DNA from: Bacteroides gallinarum DSM 18171 = JCM 13658
GTDB taxonomy: Bacteria > Bacteroidota > Bacteroidia > Bacteroidales > Bacteroidaceae
Direction of reading: 5' to 3'
NCBI RefSeq assembly: GCF_000374365.1
Contig: NZ_KB894122.1
Span: forward strand, 62,001-126,000
DNA: 64,000 nucleotides
Made by a program: the position numbers and the translations under genes. Positions 56,742 through 64,000 of the stretch are shown here, one piece after another; position 1 is the stretch's first letter; the number at the start of each line of letters is the position of its first letter. The notes under the pieces are model-generated. The model worked only from the letters and a program-made list of their open reading frames with translations. It was not told the DNA's origin and did no database searches.

Positions 56742-57215
56742 ATGATTCGTTACAAAAAGTATCAAATGACCGGCGAAAAAAGCCCGTTGAAGGGACTGTG
56801 GTATGCACGTCCGCTGATTGAGGACACTTTCGATACCGAAAGGCTCGCCAAGCATATGGCTAACCACAACACGCCCTATTCGGAGGGGCTGATTAAGGGG
56901 GTGCTGACCGACATGATTTCCTGCACCAAAGAGCTTATCCTGGACGGCAAGAACGTAAAGTTGGATGACCTCGCCATTTTCTCCGTAGGCATCGTGAGCA
57001 AAAAGGGTGCTGCCTCGGCTGCCGCCTTTACGTTGGCGGACAATGTGAAAGGCTTGAAACTCCGTGCACGTGCCACGGGCGAATTGAGTAATGCCCAGAT
57101 TAATTTGGAAGGCCAACTGAAAGAGGCTTACAAATACAATGTGGACGGCGGCGAGTCCGGCGGTGGAAACAAGCCCGGCGGCAATGACGGAGAGGAAGAA
57201 AATCCGTTAGGATAA
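56742..57215 (+). CDS. HU-like DNA-binding protein with Gly-rich tail
   Basis: 157 residues from the ATG at 56742 (MIRYKKYQMTGEKSPLKGLW); upstream codons in the open frame look non-coding. The HU/IHF-like fold is suggested by TERLAKHMANHNTPYSEGLI and LKGLKLRARATGEL-type segments, as in the histone-like family TIGR01201. The last 25 residues are Gly/Asn/Glu-rich (GGESGGGNKPGGNDGEEEN). Part of the VapE-DUF4248-HU-smalltalk-amidase set. Confidence 0.88.
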   Translation: MIRYKKYQMTGEKSPLKGLWYARPLIEDTFDTERLAKHMANHNTPYSEGLIKGVLTDMISCTKELILDGKNVKLDDLAIFSVGIVSKKGAASAAAFTLADNVKGLKLRARATGELSNAQINLEGQLKEAYKYNVDGGESGGGNKPGGNDGEEENPLG

Positions 57216-57224
57216 CGCTCCCTT

Positions 57225-57273
57225 AAGGCGGCGGAGCGGTAAAAAGCTGTCGCCTTACTGCTTTGCCGCCTTT
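57225..57273 (+). terminator. Possible terminator after the HU-like gene
   Basis: AAGGCGGC pairs with GCCGCCTT around a 32-nt loop, followed by a short T-run. The loop is long, so function is uncertain. Confidence 0.35.
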
Positions 57274-57282
57274 GCTTCACTC

Positions 57283-57362
57283 TATCGTTTTTATCGCTTT
57301 CACTAATTGTTTCACCATTGTTTTATCATTGCTTTATCATCATTTTATTTTCATTATCAATC
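57283..57362. repeat. 11-bp degenerate tandem repeat before the smalltalk gene
   Basis: Copies such as TTTCACCATTG, TTTTATCATTG and CTTTATCATCA fill the spacer between the HU-like and smalltalk genes. Confidence 0.6.
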
Positions 57363-57392
57363 ACTTATTTTTTTACATTAAAACCAAACAAC

Positions 57393-57497
57393 ATGAGCAC
57401 AAAATCAAAATCGGTATGGGGCGTCGTCCTCAAAGTAATCATCACAGTAGCCACTGCCTTAGCAGGTGTTTTCGGTATCACGTCTTGCATGAGCTGA
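57393..57497 (+). CDS. Smalltalk-type small membrane peptide
   Basis: 34 residues (MSTKSKSVWGVVLKVIITVA, then TALAGVFGITSCMS). One hydrophobic segment from about residue 9 to 29 ends in Cys. This matches the short 'smalltalk' proteins annotated in Bacteroides between HU-like and amidase genes. It ends 4 bp before the amidase ATG, so the two are probably co-translated. Role unknown; a holin- or spanin-like partner of the amidase is a guess. Confidence 0.8.
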   Translation: MSTKSKSVWGVVLKVIITVATALAGVFGITSCMS

Positions 57498-57501
57498 CCT
57501 G

Positions 57502-57945
57502 ATGAGAGCCGGAAGTTTCTATCAGAACTATCGGGAGGTACGCCTCCTGGTAGTTCATTGCAGCGCAACACGCTACGACCGTGATTTCCCGGTGGATGCC
57601 CTGCGCCGCTGTCATCTGCAACGCGGATTTGCCAGCATCGGCTATCACTTCTACATCACCCGCGACGGCGAGGTACACATCTGCCGCCCCGTACACCAAA
57701 TCGGCGCCCATGCCACGGGTTGGAACGACAAGAGCATCGGCATCTGTTACGAAGGCGGTCTTAACGAGCGGGGATGTCCCGCCGACACGCGCACGTATGC
57801 CCAGAAATGCTCCCTGCTCGACCTCCTGCGGCAACTGAAAACCGACTACCCTACCGCCCTCATTTTAGGTCATTACCAACTGAGCCGCTCCGTCCGCAAG
57901 AGTTGTCCGTGCTTCGATGCGAAGGAGGAGTACGGCGAGGTGTGA
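57502..57945 (+). CDS. N-acetylmuramoyl-L-alanine amidase (Amidase_2, phage-like)
   Basis: 147 residues, T7-lysozyme type. LLVVHCSATRYDRDF (zinc His), GYHFYITRDGEVHICRP and GAHATGWNDKSIGICYEGG (second His and catalytic region) are present; the C-terminal block is SCPCFDAKEEYGEV. It has no signal peptide, so it needs another route to the cell wall or acts at lysis. Follows the smalltalk gene immediately. Confidence 0.9.
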   Translation: MRAGSFYQNYREVRLLVVHCSATRYDRDFPVDALRRCHLQRGFASIGYHFYITRDGEVHICRPVHQIGAHATGWNDKSIGICYEGGLNERGCPADTRTYAQKCSLLDLLRQLKTDYPTALILGHYQLSRSVRKSCPCFDAKEEYGEV

Positions 57946-57948
57946 TGA

Positions 57949-58141
57949 GGTTCACCACAGATTACACGGATTGACACGGATTTTTATTTTTCAGACAGAA
58001 GAACGGGAATTCGGACAGAAGAACAAAAAGACAAAAGAGGAAATCTGTTTTTTGTTTTTATGTCTCGACTAAACTGGTAAATCTATATCATCCGCTAAGA
58101 AGTTAAAAATCTGTGTCAATCCGTGTAATCTATGGTGAACC
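57949..58141. repeat. 38-bp inverted repeat pair (GGTTCACCA-type), 117-bp loop
   Basis: 57949-57986 and 58104-58141 are inverted copies with two mismatches (core CAGATTACACGGATTGACAC). They sit between the convergent amidase (+) and sugar-transferase (-) genes and may act as a long hairpin or terminator. The same leading sequence starts the larger repeat near 61500. Similar repeats occur in many bacterial genomes, from memory. Confidence 0.8.
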
Positions 58142-58151
58142 ACATCCAACC

Positions 58152-59666
58152 TTACCTGCTTCTCTTTCCCCGGAACACGATATTGCGGAATGCTTTCCAG
58201 AAGTAGCGCCAGTCGGTGAGGAAAGGGCTTTTGAAATAGAGTTCCAGGTATCTGCGTTCGCTTTCTTCCATTTCTTCAAGACTTTCGGGCATATCAACAT
58301 AATAAGGGGGGATTAACCCTGGTTTAGTCTTTATACGAAGCTCTTGCAATTTTTTATTATACAAAGAGAATTTATGTAAGGATAACGGTCTGACCCCTAT
58401 CAGTTTTATATCTCCCTTTATTAAATTTATTAATTGAGGAAGTTCATCAATCCAGCATTTACGTATAAATTTTCCCCAAGAAGTGATACGGTAGTCATCC
58501 TTAATTTTATCTCCTTTCAATAAAGTTGAATTTTTGAAAACAAAAGGCTGCAAATACTCCGAATAGGCATGCATCGTCCTGAACTTGTACACGCCGATGA
58601 ATTTTCCATTCTTGCCTACCCGCTTGAGGCGGATAAGCACCCCGTTGGAGGGGCGGTCGTCGCGGATAGGCTCCTTTACCTTCGCGGCGATAACGTAGAA
58701 TTCTCCGTGTACGATTTCCTCGTGCAGCACGTCGAAGCCGGCACGGTACAATCGTCCCAAGACCTCGACGCGGGTAAGGGCGCGTGTCTTGCCTTTCGTT
58801 ACCCAGTAGTAAAACTCTTTCGTAAACGGGAGCTTCGGAATGACCCTATGCCAACAGTAGTCCATAAAAAAGAGGATACGGTTGATAATGACCGGATTCT
58901 GCCGCATGATTTTCTCCCGGCGTATGCCCGAAGTGGTGCAATGGCAGGCTACGAGCCCTCCATTCTCCAGGCAGTAGTTGCTGTAAGAAAGGAGTGTGTT
59001 GATATGTCTTACCTCGTTCAGCGAACGCCGGTGGATGATGAACCGGGGCAGCCGCACTTTATGGGCAAGCACCGTTTCCGGATTGCGCGAATCGATAACC
59101 ACCGTATCGGGCGAGAACGCCCTGCCGTCCTGCTGCACCCGCCGAAGTACTTCCGCGCTGTTTTCCGCCTCGTGCGTGAGGCTCAACAGCCGGGTAACAT
59201 CGGCATTCTTCAGCAAATCCGCCTGCTCCGTTCCGGTATTGATTCCCACCTCCGTAACATCGTCCAGCAGGGGTTCTTCGTAGAAATAGGGAATTTTGCG
59301 GTAGACTAATTTCCTGACGGAATAGTACAGCCCCCATTCGAGCACGATGATGATGCCGGTAGCGAGGATAATGGAATTATCGTACTCGTAGCCGGGCACG
59401 CAATGGCGGTAGAGGGTGTAAAGGAACAGCCCGGAGAGAACGTCCAGGGCAAAGATACCCGAAACCGCGTAACGTATTCTTTTGTAGGAACCGAATTGCA
59501 GCTTCCGCGATGCGATGCCCAAAGCTACCCAGATAACGGCCGACAGCACCAGCCAGTACCAACGTGGCAAGTCGCCGAAATAGCGTGCCAGCCAGAAGGA
59601 GAACAGGGATATGAGCAAATCGAGAAAGATGATTACCGTATGACGGCGGAAAGTGGAGAAAGGCAA
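58152..59666 (-). CDS. Polyprenyl-phosphate sugar-1-phosphate transferase (WcaJ/WbaP-like)
   Basis: 504 residues; no early ATG exists, so the start is a TTG at 59666. N-terminal membrane segments (VIIFLDLLISLFSFWLARYF and others) and a middle region with an SDR-like or PssE-like fold precede the C-terminal bacterial sugar-transferase domain (YKFRTMHAYSEYLQ, GKFIRKCWIDELPQLINLIK, GDIKLIGVRPLS, TKPGLIPP). It starts repeat-unit synthesis by loading the first sugar phosphate on undecaprenyl phosphate. It is the last gene of the right-hand block. Confidence 0.88.
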   Translation of the reverse strand: MPFSTFRRHTVIIFLDLLISLFSFWLARYFGDLPRWYWLVLSAVIWVALGIASRKLQFGSYKRIRYAVSGIFALDVLSGLFLYTLYRHCVPGYEYDNSIILATGIIIVLEWGLYYSVRKLVYRKIPYFYEEPLLDDVTEVGINTGTEQADLLKNADVTRLLSLTHEAENSAEVLRRVQQDGRAFSPDTVVIDSRNPETVLAHKVRLPRFIIHRRSLNEVRHINTLLSYSNYCLENGGLVACHCTTSGIRREKIMRQNPVIINRILFFMDYCWHRVIPKLPFTKEFYYWVTKGKTRALTRVEVLGRLYRAGFDVLHEEIVHGEFYVIAAKVKEPIRDDRPSNGVLIRLKRVGKNGKFIGVYKFRTMHAYSEYLQPFVFKNSTLLKGDKIKDDYRITSWGKFIRKCWIDELPQLINLIKGDIKLIGVRPLSLHKFSLYNKKLQELRIKTKPGLIPPYYVDMPESLEEMEESERRYLELYFKSPFLTDWRYFWKAFRNIVFRGKRSR

Positions 59667-59687
59667 GGGATACAGGAGTTAGGATTT

Positions 59688-59740
59688 ATGAATGATGAAT
59701 TGTGAATGACGAACGGTGCATTGTGAATTTGCTGCCGGGA
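59688..59740. repeat. GAATGATGAATTGTGAATGA-type simple repeat
   Basis: Short degenerate copies of GAATGATGAATTGTGAATGA lie between the sugar-transferase start and wbpE stop, similar to intergenic repeats known from other genomes. Confidence 0.5.
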
Positions 59741-59760
59741 CAAGTGTCCGGTGCAGCCGG

Positions 59761-60873
59761 TCAGATGTGGCTACAAACGGTTTCTATGTCTTCTTCCGTG
59801 ATATAGGGATGAATGGGAAGTGACAGCACGGTATCGCAAAGTTCCCGGGCTACGGGACAGCAGTCATCGGGAACATTCAATGTTTTATAGGCGGTTTGCC
59901 CGTGCATGGGGGTGGGATAATAGACCATGGACGGGATGCCTTGCTCTTTGAGGCGGGCTTGGAGCGCGTCGCGTTCTTCCTTGCTATCCAGGCGGATAGT
60001 GTACTGCGCCCAGCTCGAATAGTAGCCTTCGGGAACGACAGGAGTCTTTACCTTGCCGCTCAGCTTGCCGGTGTAGAGGGCGGCGGCTTTGTTGATATCC
60101 CGCAACTCATATTCGTGGAAGGCTTTGAATTTTATTTTCAGGATAGCGGCTTGCAGGGTGTCCAGGCGCGAGTTCATGCCGATACGGACGTTATCGTACT
60201 TAAACATGCCTTTGCCGTGTACCCGGTAAGAATCTGCCAGCGCAGCCCATTCGTCGTTATCGGTGAACACCGCTCCGCCGTCGCCGTAACAGCCCAAAGG
60301 CTTGGCGGGGAAAAAGGAGGTGGTGGAGATGTCGCCGAAACTGCATGCACGTTTGTTGCCTATCATGCCTCCGAATCCTTGTGCACCGTCCTCGAGGATG
60401 AAAAGCCGGTGGGCATCGGCTATCTTACGGATAGCGGGATAGTTGGCGGGAAGGCCGAACAAATCGACGGTAATGATGACTTTGGGCGTCAGCCTGCCTT
60501 CTTCTATGGTACGGGTAATTTTCCGTTCCAAATCCGAAGCGTCCATATTGAACGTATCGCGGTCTACGTCTACAAAGACCGGAGTGGCTCCTTCCAGCGA
60601 GATAACCTCTGCCGAGGAGAAGAAGGTGAAATCGGGTACGAATACGGCATCTCCCGCACCGATGTTCCATACTTTCAGGGCGAGGGTCAGCGCGTCCGTG
60701 CCGTTGCCGCACGAAATGCAGTGTTTCACTCCTACATACTCCGCCAGCTCGGTTTCGAGCTCTTTTACGGGTTTGCCCATGATAAAGGCACTCGATGCCG
60801 CTACGTCTACCATAGCGGCGTCTATGTCCTGCTTCAATACTTGATACTGTTTTTTTAAATCTCTGAATTGCAT
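59761..60873 (-). CDS. DegT/DnrJ/EryC1/StrS aminotransferase (WbpE-like)
   Basis: 370 residues. PLP enzyme: ISCGNGTDALTLAL, VFVPDFTFFSSAEVI, FILEDGAQGFGG, then STTSFFPAKPLGCYGDGGAV with the Schiff-base Lys. With wbpA/B/D homologues next to it, WbpE is the specific match: it aminates UDP-3-keto-GlcNAcA to UDP-GlcNAc3NA. Confidence 0.92.
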   Translation of the reverse strand: MQFRDLKKQYQVLKQDIDAAMVDVAASSAFIMGKPVKELETELAEYVGVKHCISCGNGTDALTLALKVWNIGAGDAVFVPDFTFFSSAEVISLEGATPVFVDVDRDTFNMDASDLERKITRTIEEGRLTPKVIITVDLFGLPANYPAIRKIADAHRLFILEDGAQGFGGMIGNKRACSFGDISTTSFFPAKPLGCYGDGGAVFTDNDEWAALADSYRVHGKGMFKYDNVRIGMNSRLDTLQAAILKIKFKAFHEYELRDINKAAALYTGKLSGKVKTPVVPEGYYSSWAQYTIRLDSKEERDALQARLKEQGIPSMVYYPTPMHGQTAYKTLNVPDDCCPVARELCDTVLSLPIHPYITEEDIETVCSHI

Positions 60874-61486
60874 AATGTTTGATATTTGTTAAACACGGAG
60901 GGGACGGAGGTTCACAGAGGGCACAGAGGGGAAGGCAACACGAAGTTTTTTAACACGGAGGGGATAGAGGAGCTTTAACACGGAGGTTTTTAACACAGAG
61001 GAGACAGAGGCGCACGGAGGACACAGAGTTTTTTTCACTTCGGAAGTTTACCATAACTTACACGGAAGGATTAATTCTGTGTTTAGACCTTTTGCCTGGA
61101 TAACACAATAGGTTACCTACTTTTCTCGGTTAATCTTTTTATTTATTCAAAAAGGTTATATTGCAATCCTCTTTTTATGAAACAAATTTTTTATGATGCA
61201 AATCCAAAGGATTGAAGTGCATCCTCAAAATTAGACATAAAATTTTTAGGGTGTATTTCAGATTGGTACAGATTGATTATTTATTGCAATAAAAGCAACA
61301 AAAAAACTCTGTGCCCTCCGTGCACCTCCGTCTCCTCTGTGTTGAAAATCTTTATGTTAAAAACCTCTGTGTCCTCTGTGAACCTCCGTCTCCTCTGTGT
61401 TAGAAATCTTTATGTTGAAAACTCTGTGTCCTCTGTGAACCTCCGTCTCCTCTGTGTTAGAAATCCCTGTGTTGAATCCCTCTGTG
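60874..61486. repeat. 613-bp spacer: two inverted blocks of ACACGGAGG/ACAGAGGA repeats
   Basis: Block A (60890-61035) has copies of AACACGGAGGGGACGGAGG and TTCACAGAGGACACAGAG. Block B (61300-61503) is the same family in reverse, more regular, with a period of about 65 bp. Between them is 260 bp of AT-rich DNA with no ORF. B begins within the last codons of wbpD. The pair could fold as a long stem in the wbpD-wbpE mRNA. No terminator or promoter was identified inside. Confidence 0.8.
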
Positions 61487-62065
61487 TTAATCTATTGTGA
61501 ACCGTTTTTTTAATTCTCCATTTTTTTCCTCATACCTACGCCCGCACGAGCATACCAGCGAGGCATCCAGGCGGGCGCCGCACTCGCATACCCAACCGAT
61601 GCGGCGGGCGGGGACTCCTGCCATGAGCGCATAGTCCTGTACATCTTTCGTTACTACGGCGCCTGCGGCTATGAGTGCGCTCTTGCCTACCGTATGCCCG
61701 CAGACCACGGTGGAGTTGGCTCCTAACGAGGCACCTTCTTTAATCAGGGTCTTGGCATATATGCCGTGTACGGGGAAATGTGCCCGGGGAGTGACGACAT
61801 TGGTGAATACGCAGGAGGGACCGCAGAATACGTTGTCCTCCAGCTCTACGCCTTCGTACACCGATACGTTGTTCTGGATGCGGACGCCGTTGCCTACCTT
61901 TACGTTATTCGCTATATTCACATTCTGTCCCAGCGAGCAGTTTTCTCCGATAACCGCTCCTTTCTGGATATGTGAGAAATGCCAGATTTTGGTTCCTTTT
62001 CCCACCGTTGCACCCTCGTCTACATAGCTGCTGGGGTGAACGAAACAGTCATTCTTATTGTCCAT
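61487..62065 (-). CDS. Sugar N-acetyltransferase, left-handed beta-helix (WbpD-like)
   Basis: 192 residues. Hexapeptide repeats (VGKGTKIWHFSHIQKGAVIG, NCSLGQNVNIANNV) form the beta-helix; VCGHTVGKSALIAAGAVVT is the acetyl-CoA end. A C-terminal Cys-rich tail (CECGARLDASLVCSCG) may bind metal. WbpD acetylates UDP-GlcNAc3NA. The last residues (RFTID) and stop are encoded by the start of the repeat block downstream. Overlaps the wbpB homologue by 11 bp. Confidence 0.92.
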   Translation of the reverse strand: MDNKNDCFVHPSSYVDEGATVGKGTKIWHFSHIQKGAVIGENCSLGQNVNIANNVKVGNGVRIQNNVSVYEGVELEDNVFCGPSCVFTNVVTPRAHFPVHGIYAKTLIKEGASLGANSTVVCGHTVGKSALIAAGAVVTKDVQDYALMAGVPARRIGWVCECGARLDASLVCSCGRRYEEKNGELKKRFTID

Positions 62066-63020
62066 TATTTTCTATGATTTGTTGTACGGTTTCCAGTACT
62101 TTTACTACTTCATAACCTGCCTCTCCGCTGTTTATCCCGATAGTGGAGTCGAGGTGTTCTACGAAGTACTTCAGTTCTTCTTCCAGGGGCATCTTTTTCT
62201 CGTAGGGGATAATCTCGTCCGGCGCCTCTATCTTGACGGGAAGCCCGTTCTCGAAATCGATTCGTTTATTATAGAAATGGATTTCCTTTTCGCTCGTGGC
62301 GTCGTCGAAGGAGAGCATACCTTTACTGCCTATCACCACCAGCAACTGCTGCTTGTAGGGATGAAGCCAGGACACGTAGATGTGTGCATGCACGTTGCCG
62401 GGATATTCCAGTTGGGTTAGCGTACTGTCGTACACCTTGTCTTGGAGGAACTTCGCTCCTTTTGCCTCTACCTTGCATGCCGGGCTGCCCGTGAGGTAGT
62501 CCAGCACCGAAATGTCGTGGGGTGCGAACGAGGAGAATACGCTTTCTTCCGTGCGTACCGTACCCAGGTTCAGCCGGTGGGAGTAGAGGTAGAAAAGCTT
62601 GCCCAGCCTGCCGCTGTCTATCACTTCTTTTATCTTGCGGTAGGCCGGATGAAACAGCAGTACATGCCCTACCATGAGGCGTGCGCCCGTATCTCGTGCC
62701 AGCTCCACCAGCTCGGCGGATTGCGCGGCGGTGAGTGTCATTGGCTTTTCCAGCATAACATTCAGCCCTTTCTCCAACAGTTTTTTACCTGCCGGATAGT
62801 GAAGCTCCGCCGGAAGCGCAACCGTATATCCGTCATAGCCGCAGGCAATGGCTTCGTCGATGTCTGTATAGCCCTTTATTCCGGGATATTGCTCCGTGTA
62901 TTCTTTCAGCCTGCCGGCATCTGCCTCTACTACGGCGGCAAGGCAGCCGAGTTCTGCCAATGTGCGGATGTGGTTCTTCCCCCACCTACCGCCACCGATA
63001 ACGCATATATTTTTTTTCAT
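62055..63020 (-). CDS. Gfo/Idh/MocA oxidoreductase (WbpB-like)
   Basis: 321 residues. Rossmann start NICVIGGGRWGKNHIRTLAE, the catalytic EKPMTL and MVGHVLLFHPAYRKIKEVID. WbpB oxidises UDP-GlcNAcA at C3 before WbpE. Tightly linked: 25 bp after wbpA. Confidence 0.92.
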   Translation of the reverse strand: MKKNICVIGGGRWGKNHIRTLAELGCLAAVVEADAGRLKEYTEQYPGIKGYTDIDEAIACGYDGYTVALPAELHYPAGKKLLEKGLNVMLEKPMTLTAAQSAELVELARDTGARLMVGHVLLFHPAYRKIKEVIDSGRLGKLFYLYSHRLNLGTVRTEESVFSSFAPHDISVLDYLTGSPACKVEAKGAKFLQDKVYDSTLTQLEYPGNVHAHIYVSWLHPYKQQLLVVIGSKGMLSFDDATSEKEIHFYNKRIDFENGLPVKIEAPDEIIPYEKKMPLEEELKYFVEHLDSTIGINSGEAGYEVVKVLETVQQIIENNGQ

Positions 63021-63045
63021 GGGAAAAAATCAGTGGTTTCAGATT

Positions 63046-64000
63046 TTAAAGTACTTCGATATTGTTTCTCTCTTTTACTTCTTTCATCACATTCTTCGTG
63101 TCGAAGACGGCTTGTGCATGCCGCTGCACGAAATCGTAGTCGATGTTGGTGTGTGCGGCGGTTACGACTACGAGGTCGGCATGCTGCAACAGCTCGGCAG
63201 TAAGGGCGGTTTCGCCTTTGTGCAATTTACCGTGTTGTTTGTATTGGGGGATGTAGGGGTCGTAGAAGGATACCGATGCTCCGGTTTTCTCCAGCTCTTC
63301 GATGACGCGCAGGGCGGGACTTTCGCGGTAATCGTCTATGTCTTGTTTGTACGCCACACCGAGAACCAATACTTTGGAGCCGTTCAGCGCTTTGCGGTGG
63401 CGGTTGAGTATTTTGCCGCAGCGTTCTACGGTGTATTCGGGCATGTGGTCGTTTATCATCATGGAGGCTTCTATCATCGAGGTATGGAAGCCGTATTCGC
63501 GGGCTTTCCAGGTCAGGTAATAGGGGTCTAAGGGGATGCAATGCCCGCCCAGCCCCGGTCCGGGATAGAAGGCGGTGAAGCCGAAGGGTTTGGTCTTGGC
63601 GGCTTCTATCACTTCCCAGAGGTCGATATTCATACGGTTGCAGAGAATTGCCAGCTCGTTAATCAGGCCGATGTTGATGTTGCGGTAGGTGTTTTCCAGG
63701 ATTTTTGTCATCTCTGCCACGGCGGGCGAGGAGACGATATGTACCTTATCGCCCAAAACGGCTCCGTATATGGCGGCAATCACTTCTTGGGCGTCTTTGC
63801 CTACGGCTCCTACTACTTTCGGGGTGTTCTTGGTTTTGTAAACCGCGTTGCCCGGGTCTACCCGTTCGGGGGAAAAGCCCAGATAGAAGTCTTTGCCGCA
63901 CTCCAACCCGGAACCTTTTTCAAGAATCGGCTTTATGAGTTCTTCGGTAGTGCCGGGATAGGTAGTGGATTCCAGTACCACTACCGTGCCTTTGGTGAGA
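63046..64000 (-). CDS. UDP-N-acetylglucosamine 6-dehydrogenase (WbpA-like), 5' end off-window
   Basis: The C-terminal 317 codons or so of a UDP-sugar dehydrogenase; the frame is open through 64000 (LTKGTVVVLESTTYPGTTEE), so the N-terminal NAD domain is outside. FYLGFSPERVDPGN, PFGFTAFYPGPGLGGHCIPLDPYYL (catalytic Cys in GGHCIP) and GVAYKQDIDDYRESPAL are intact. WbpA oxidises UDP-GlcNAc to UDP-GlcNAcA, the first step of the ManNAc3NAcA route. Confidence 0.93.
   Translation of the reverse strand, partial: LTKGTVVVLESTTYPGTTEELIKPILEKGSGLECGKDFYLGFSPERVDPGNAVYKTKNTPKVVGAVGKDAQEVIAAIYGAVLGDKVHIVSSPAVAEMTKILENTYRNINIGLINELAILCNRMNIDLWEVIEAAKTKPFGFTAFYPGPGLGGHCIPLDPYYLTWKAREYGFHTSMIEASMMINDHMPEYTVERCGKILNRHRKALNGSKVLVLGVAYKQDIDDYRESPALRVIEELEKTGASVSFYDPYIPQYKQHGKLHKGETALTAELLQHADLVVVTAAHTNIDYDFVQRHAQAVFDTKNVMKEVKERNNIEVL

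Noticed and set aside
60890-61503. Insertion sequence in the wbpD-wbpE spacer
   Set aside because: No transposase frame of any length lies between the inverted blocks, and the ends are multiple degenerate repeats, not simple terminal repeats.

Overview
The window reads as a chromosomal segment of a Bacteroides-type gut bacterium (Bacteroidales). The evidence is a FimA/Mfa-type fimbrial operon, the DUF4248 / VapE / HU-like / 'smalltalk' / amidase cassette typical of that group, a hybrid-like sensor kinase of the DUF5112/DUF5113 type, and several promoters with the Bacteroides -7 box TAnnTTTG. Both strands are densely coded. There are no rRNAs, no CRISPR array and no complete insertion sequence; one tRNA (Arg, anticodon TCT) is present.

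Layout. 1-6178 (+): the 3' part of a thiamin operon, thiG(partial)-thiC-thiH-thiF-thiE/tenI-thiD. 6175-13866 (-): a fimbrial operon, transcribed right to left: OmpA-like/DUF3575 protein, DUF5119 (FimB/Mfa2-like) anchor, two fimbrillins and a large tip-like fimbrillin; it collides head-on with thiD. 14278-22181 (+): DUF362 ferredoxin protein, phosphoribosyltransferase, patatin, intracellular GH13 amylase, DUF2461, YhcH and a eukaryotic-type branching enzyme. 22256-26210 (-): TPR protein, tRNA-Arg, a small protein, an AbgT transporter and a response regulator. 26284-30648 (-): a 1454-aa double sensor kinase that heads the response regulator and AbgT genes. 30772 (+): prs. 31829-37984 (-): MORN protein, inactive-looking M16 peptidase, kdsB, folK-like and PBP1a. 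38139-53026 (-): a capsule locus (CpsB phosphatase, Wzc, Wza, sugar enzymes, glycosyltransferases, Wzy, Wzx). 53134-57945: a hypothetical gene, a split HTH gene, VapE, DUF4248, HU-like, smalltalk and amidase. 58152-64000 (-): sugar transferase plus the wbpE-wbpD-wbpB-wbpA homologues, which run off the right edge.

How the genes fit together. The wbpA/B/D/E homologues (right) and a WbpI-like epimerase (42138-43277) together would give the route from UDP-GlcNAc to UDP-ManNAc3NAcA. The two blocks are therefore probably one polysaccharide locus split by the VapE-amidase cassette. An AsnB-type amidotransferase and an ATP-grasp ligase inside the locus suggest an amidated or amide-linked decoration.

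The most unusual property is at the DNA level. Many operon spacers, and two genes, carry private degenerate tandem repeats of 11-24 bp (45-51 bp in thiD), each array with its own unit. Several begin exactly at the upstream stop codon or end on the downstream start codon. thiD has a 67-residue in-frame repeat insert beside its active-site loop; a fimbrillin is followed by a 12-bp array that repeats its own stop codon in frame. A second DNA curiosity is a 133-bp element at 53513-53645 with 13-bp inverted ends and a 19-bp palindrome on the same centre.
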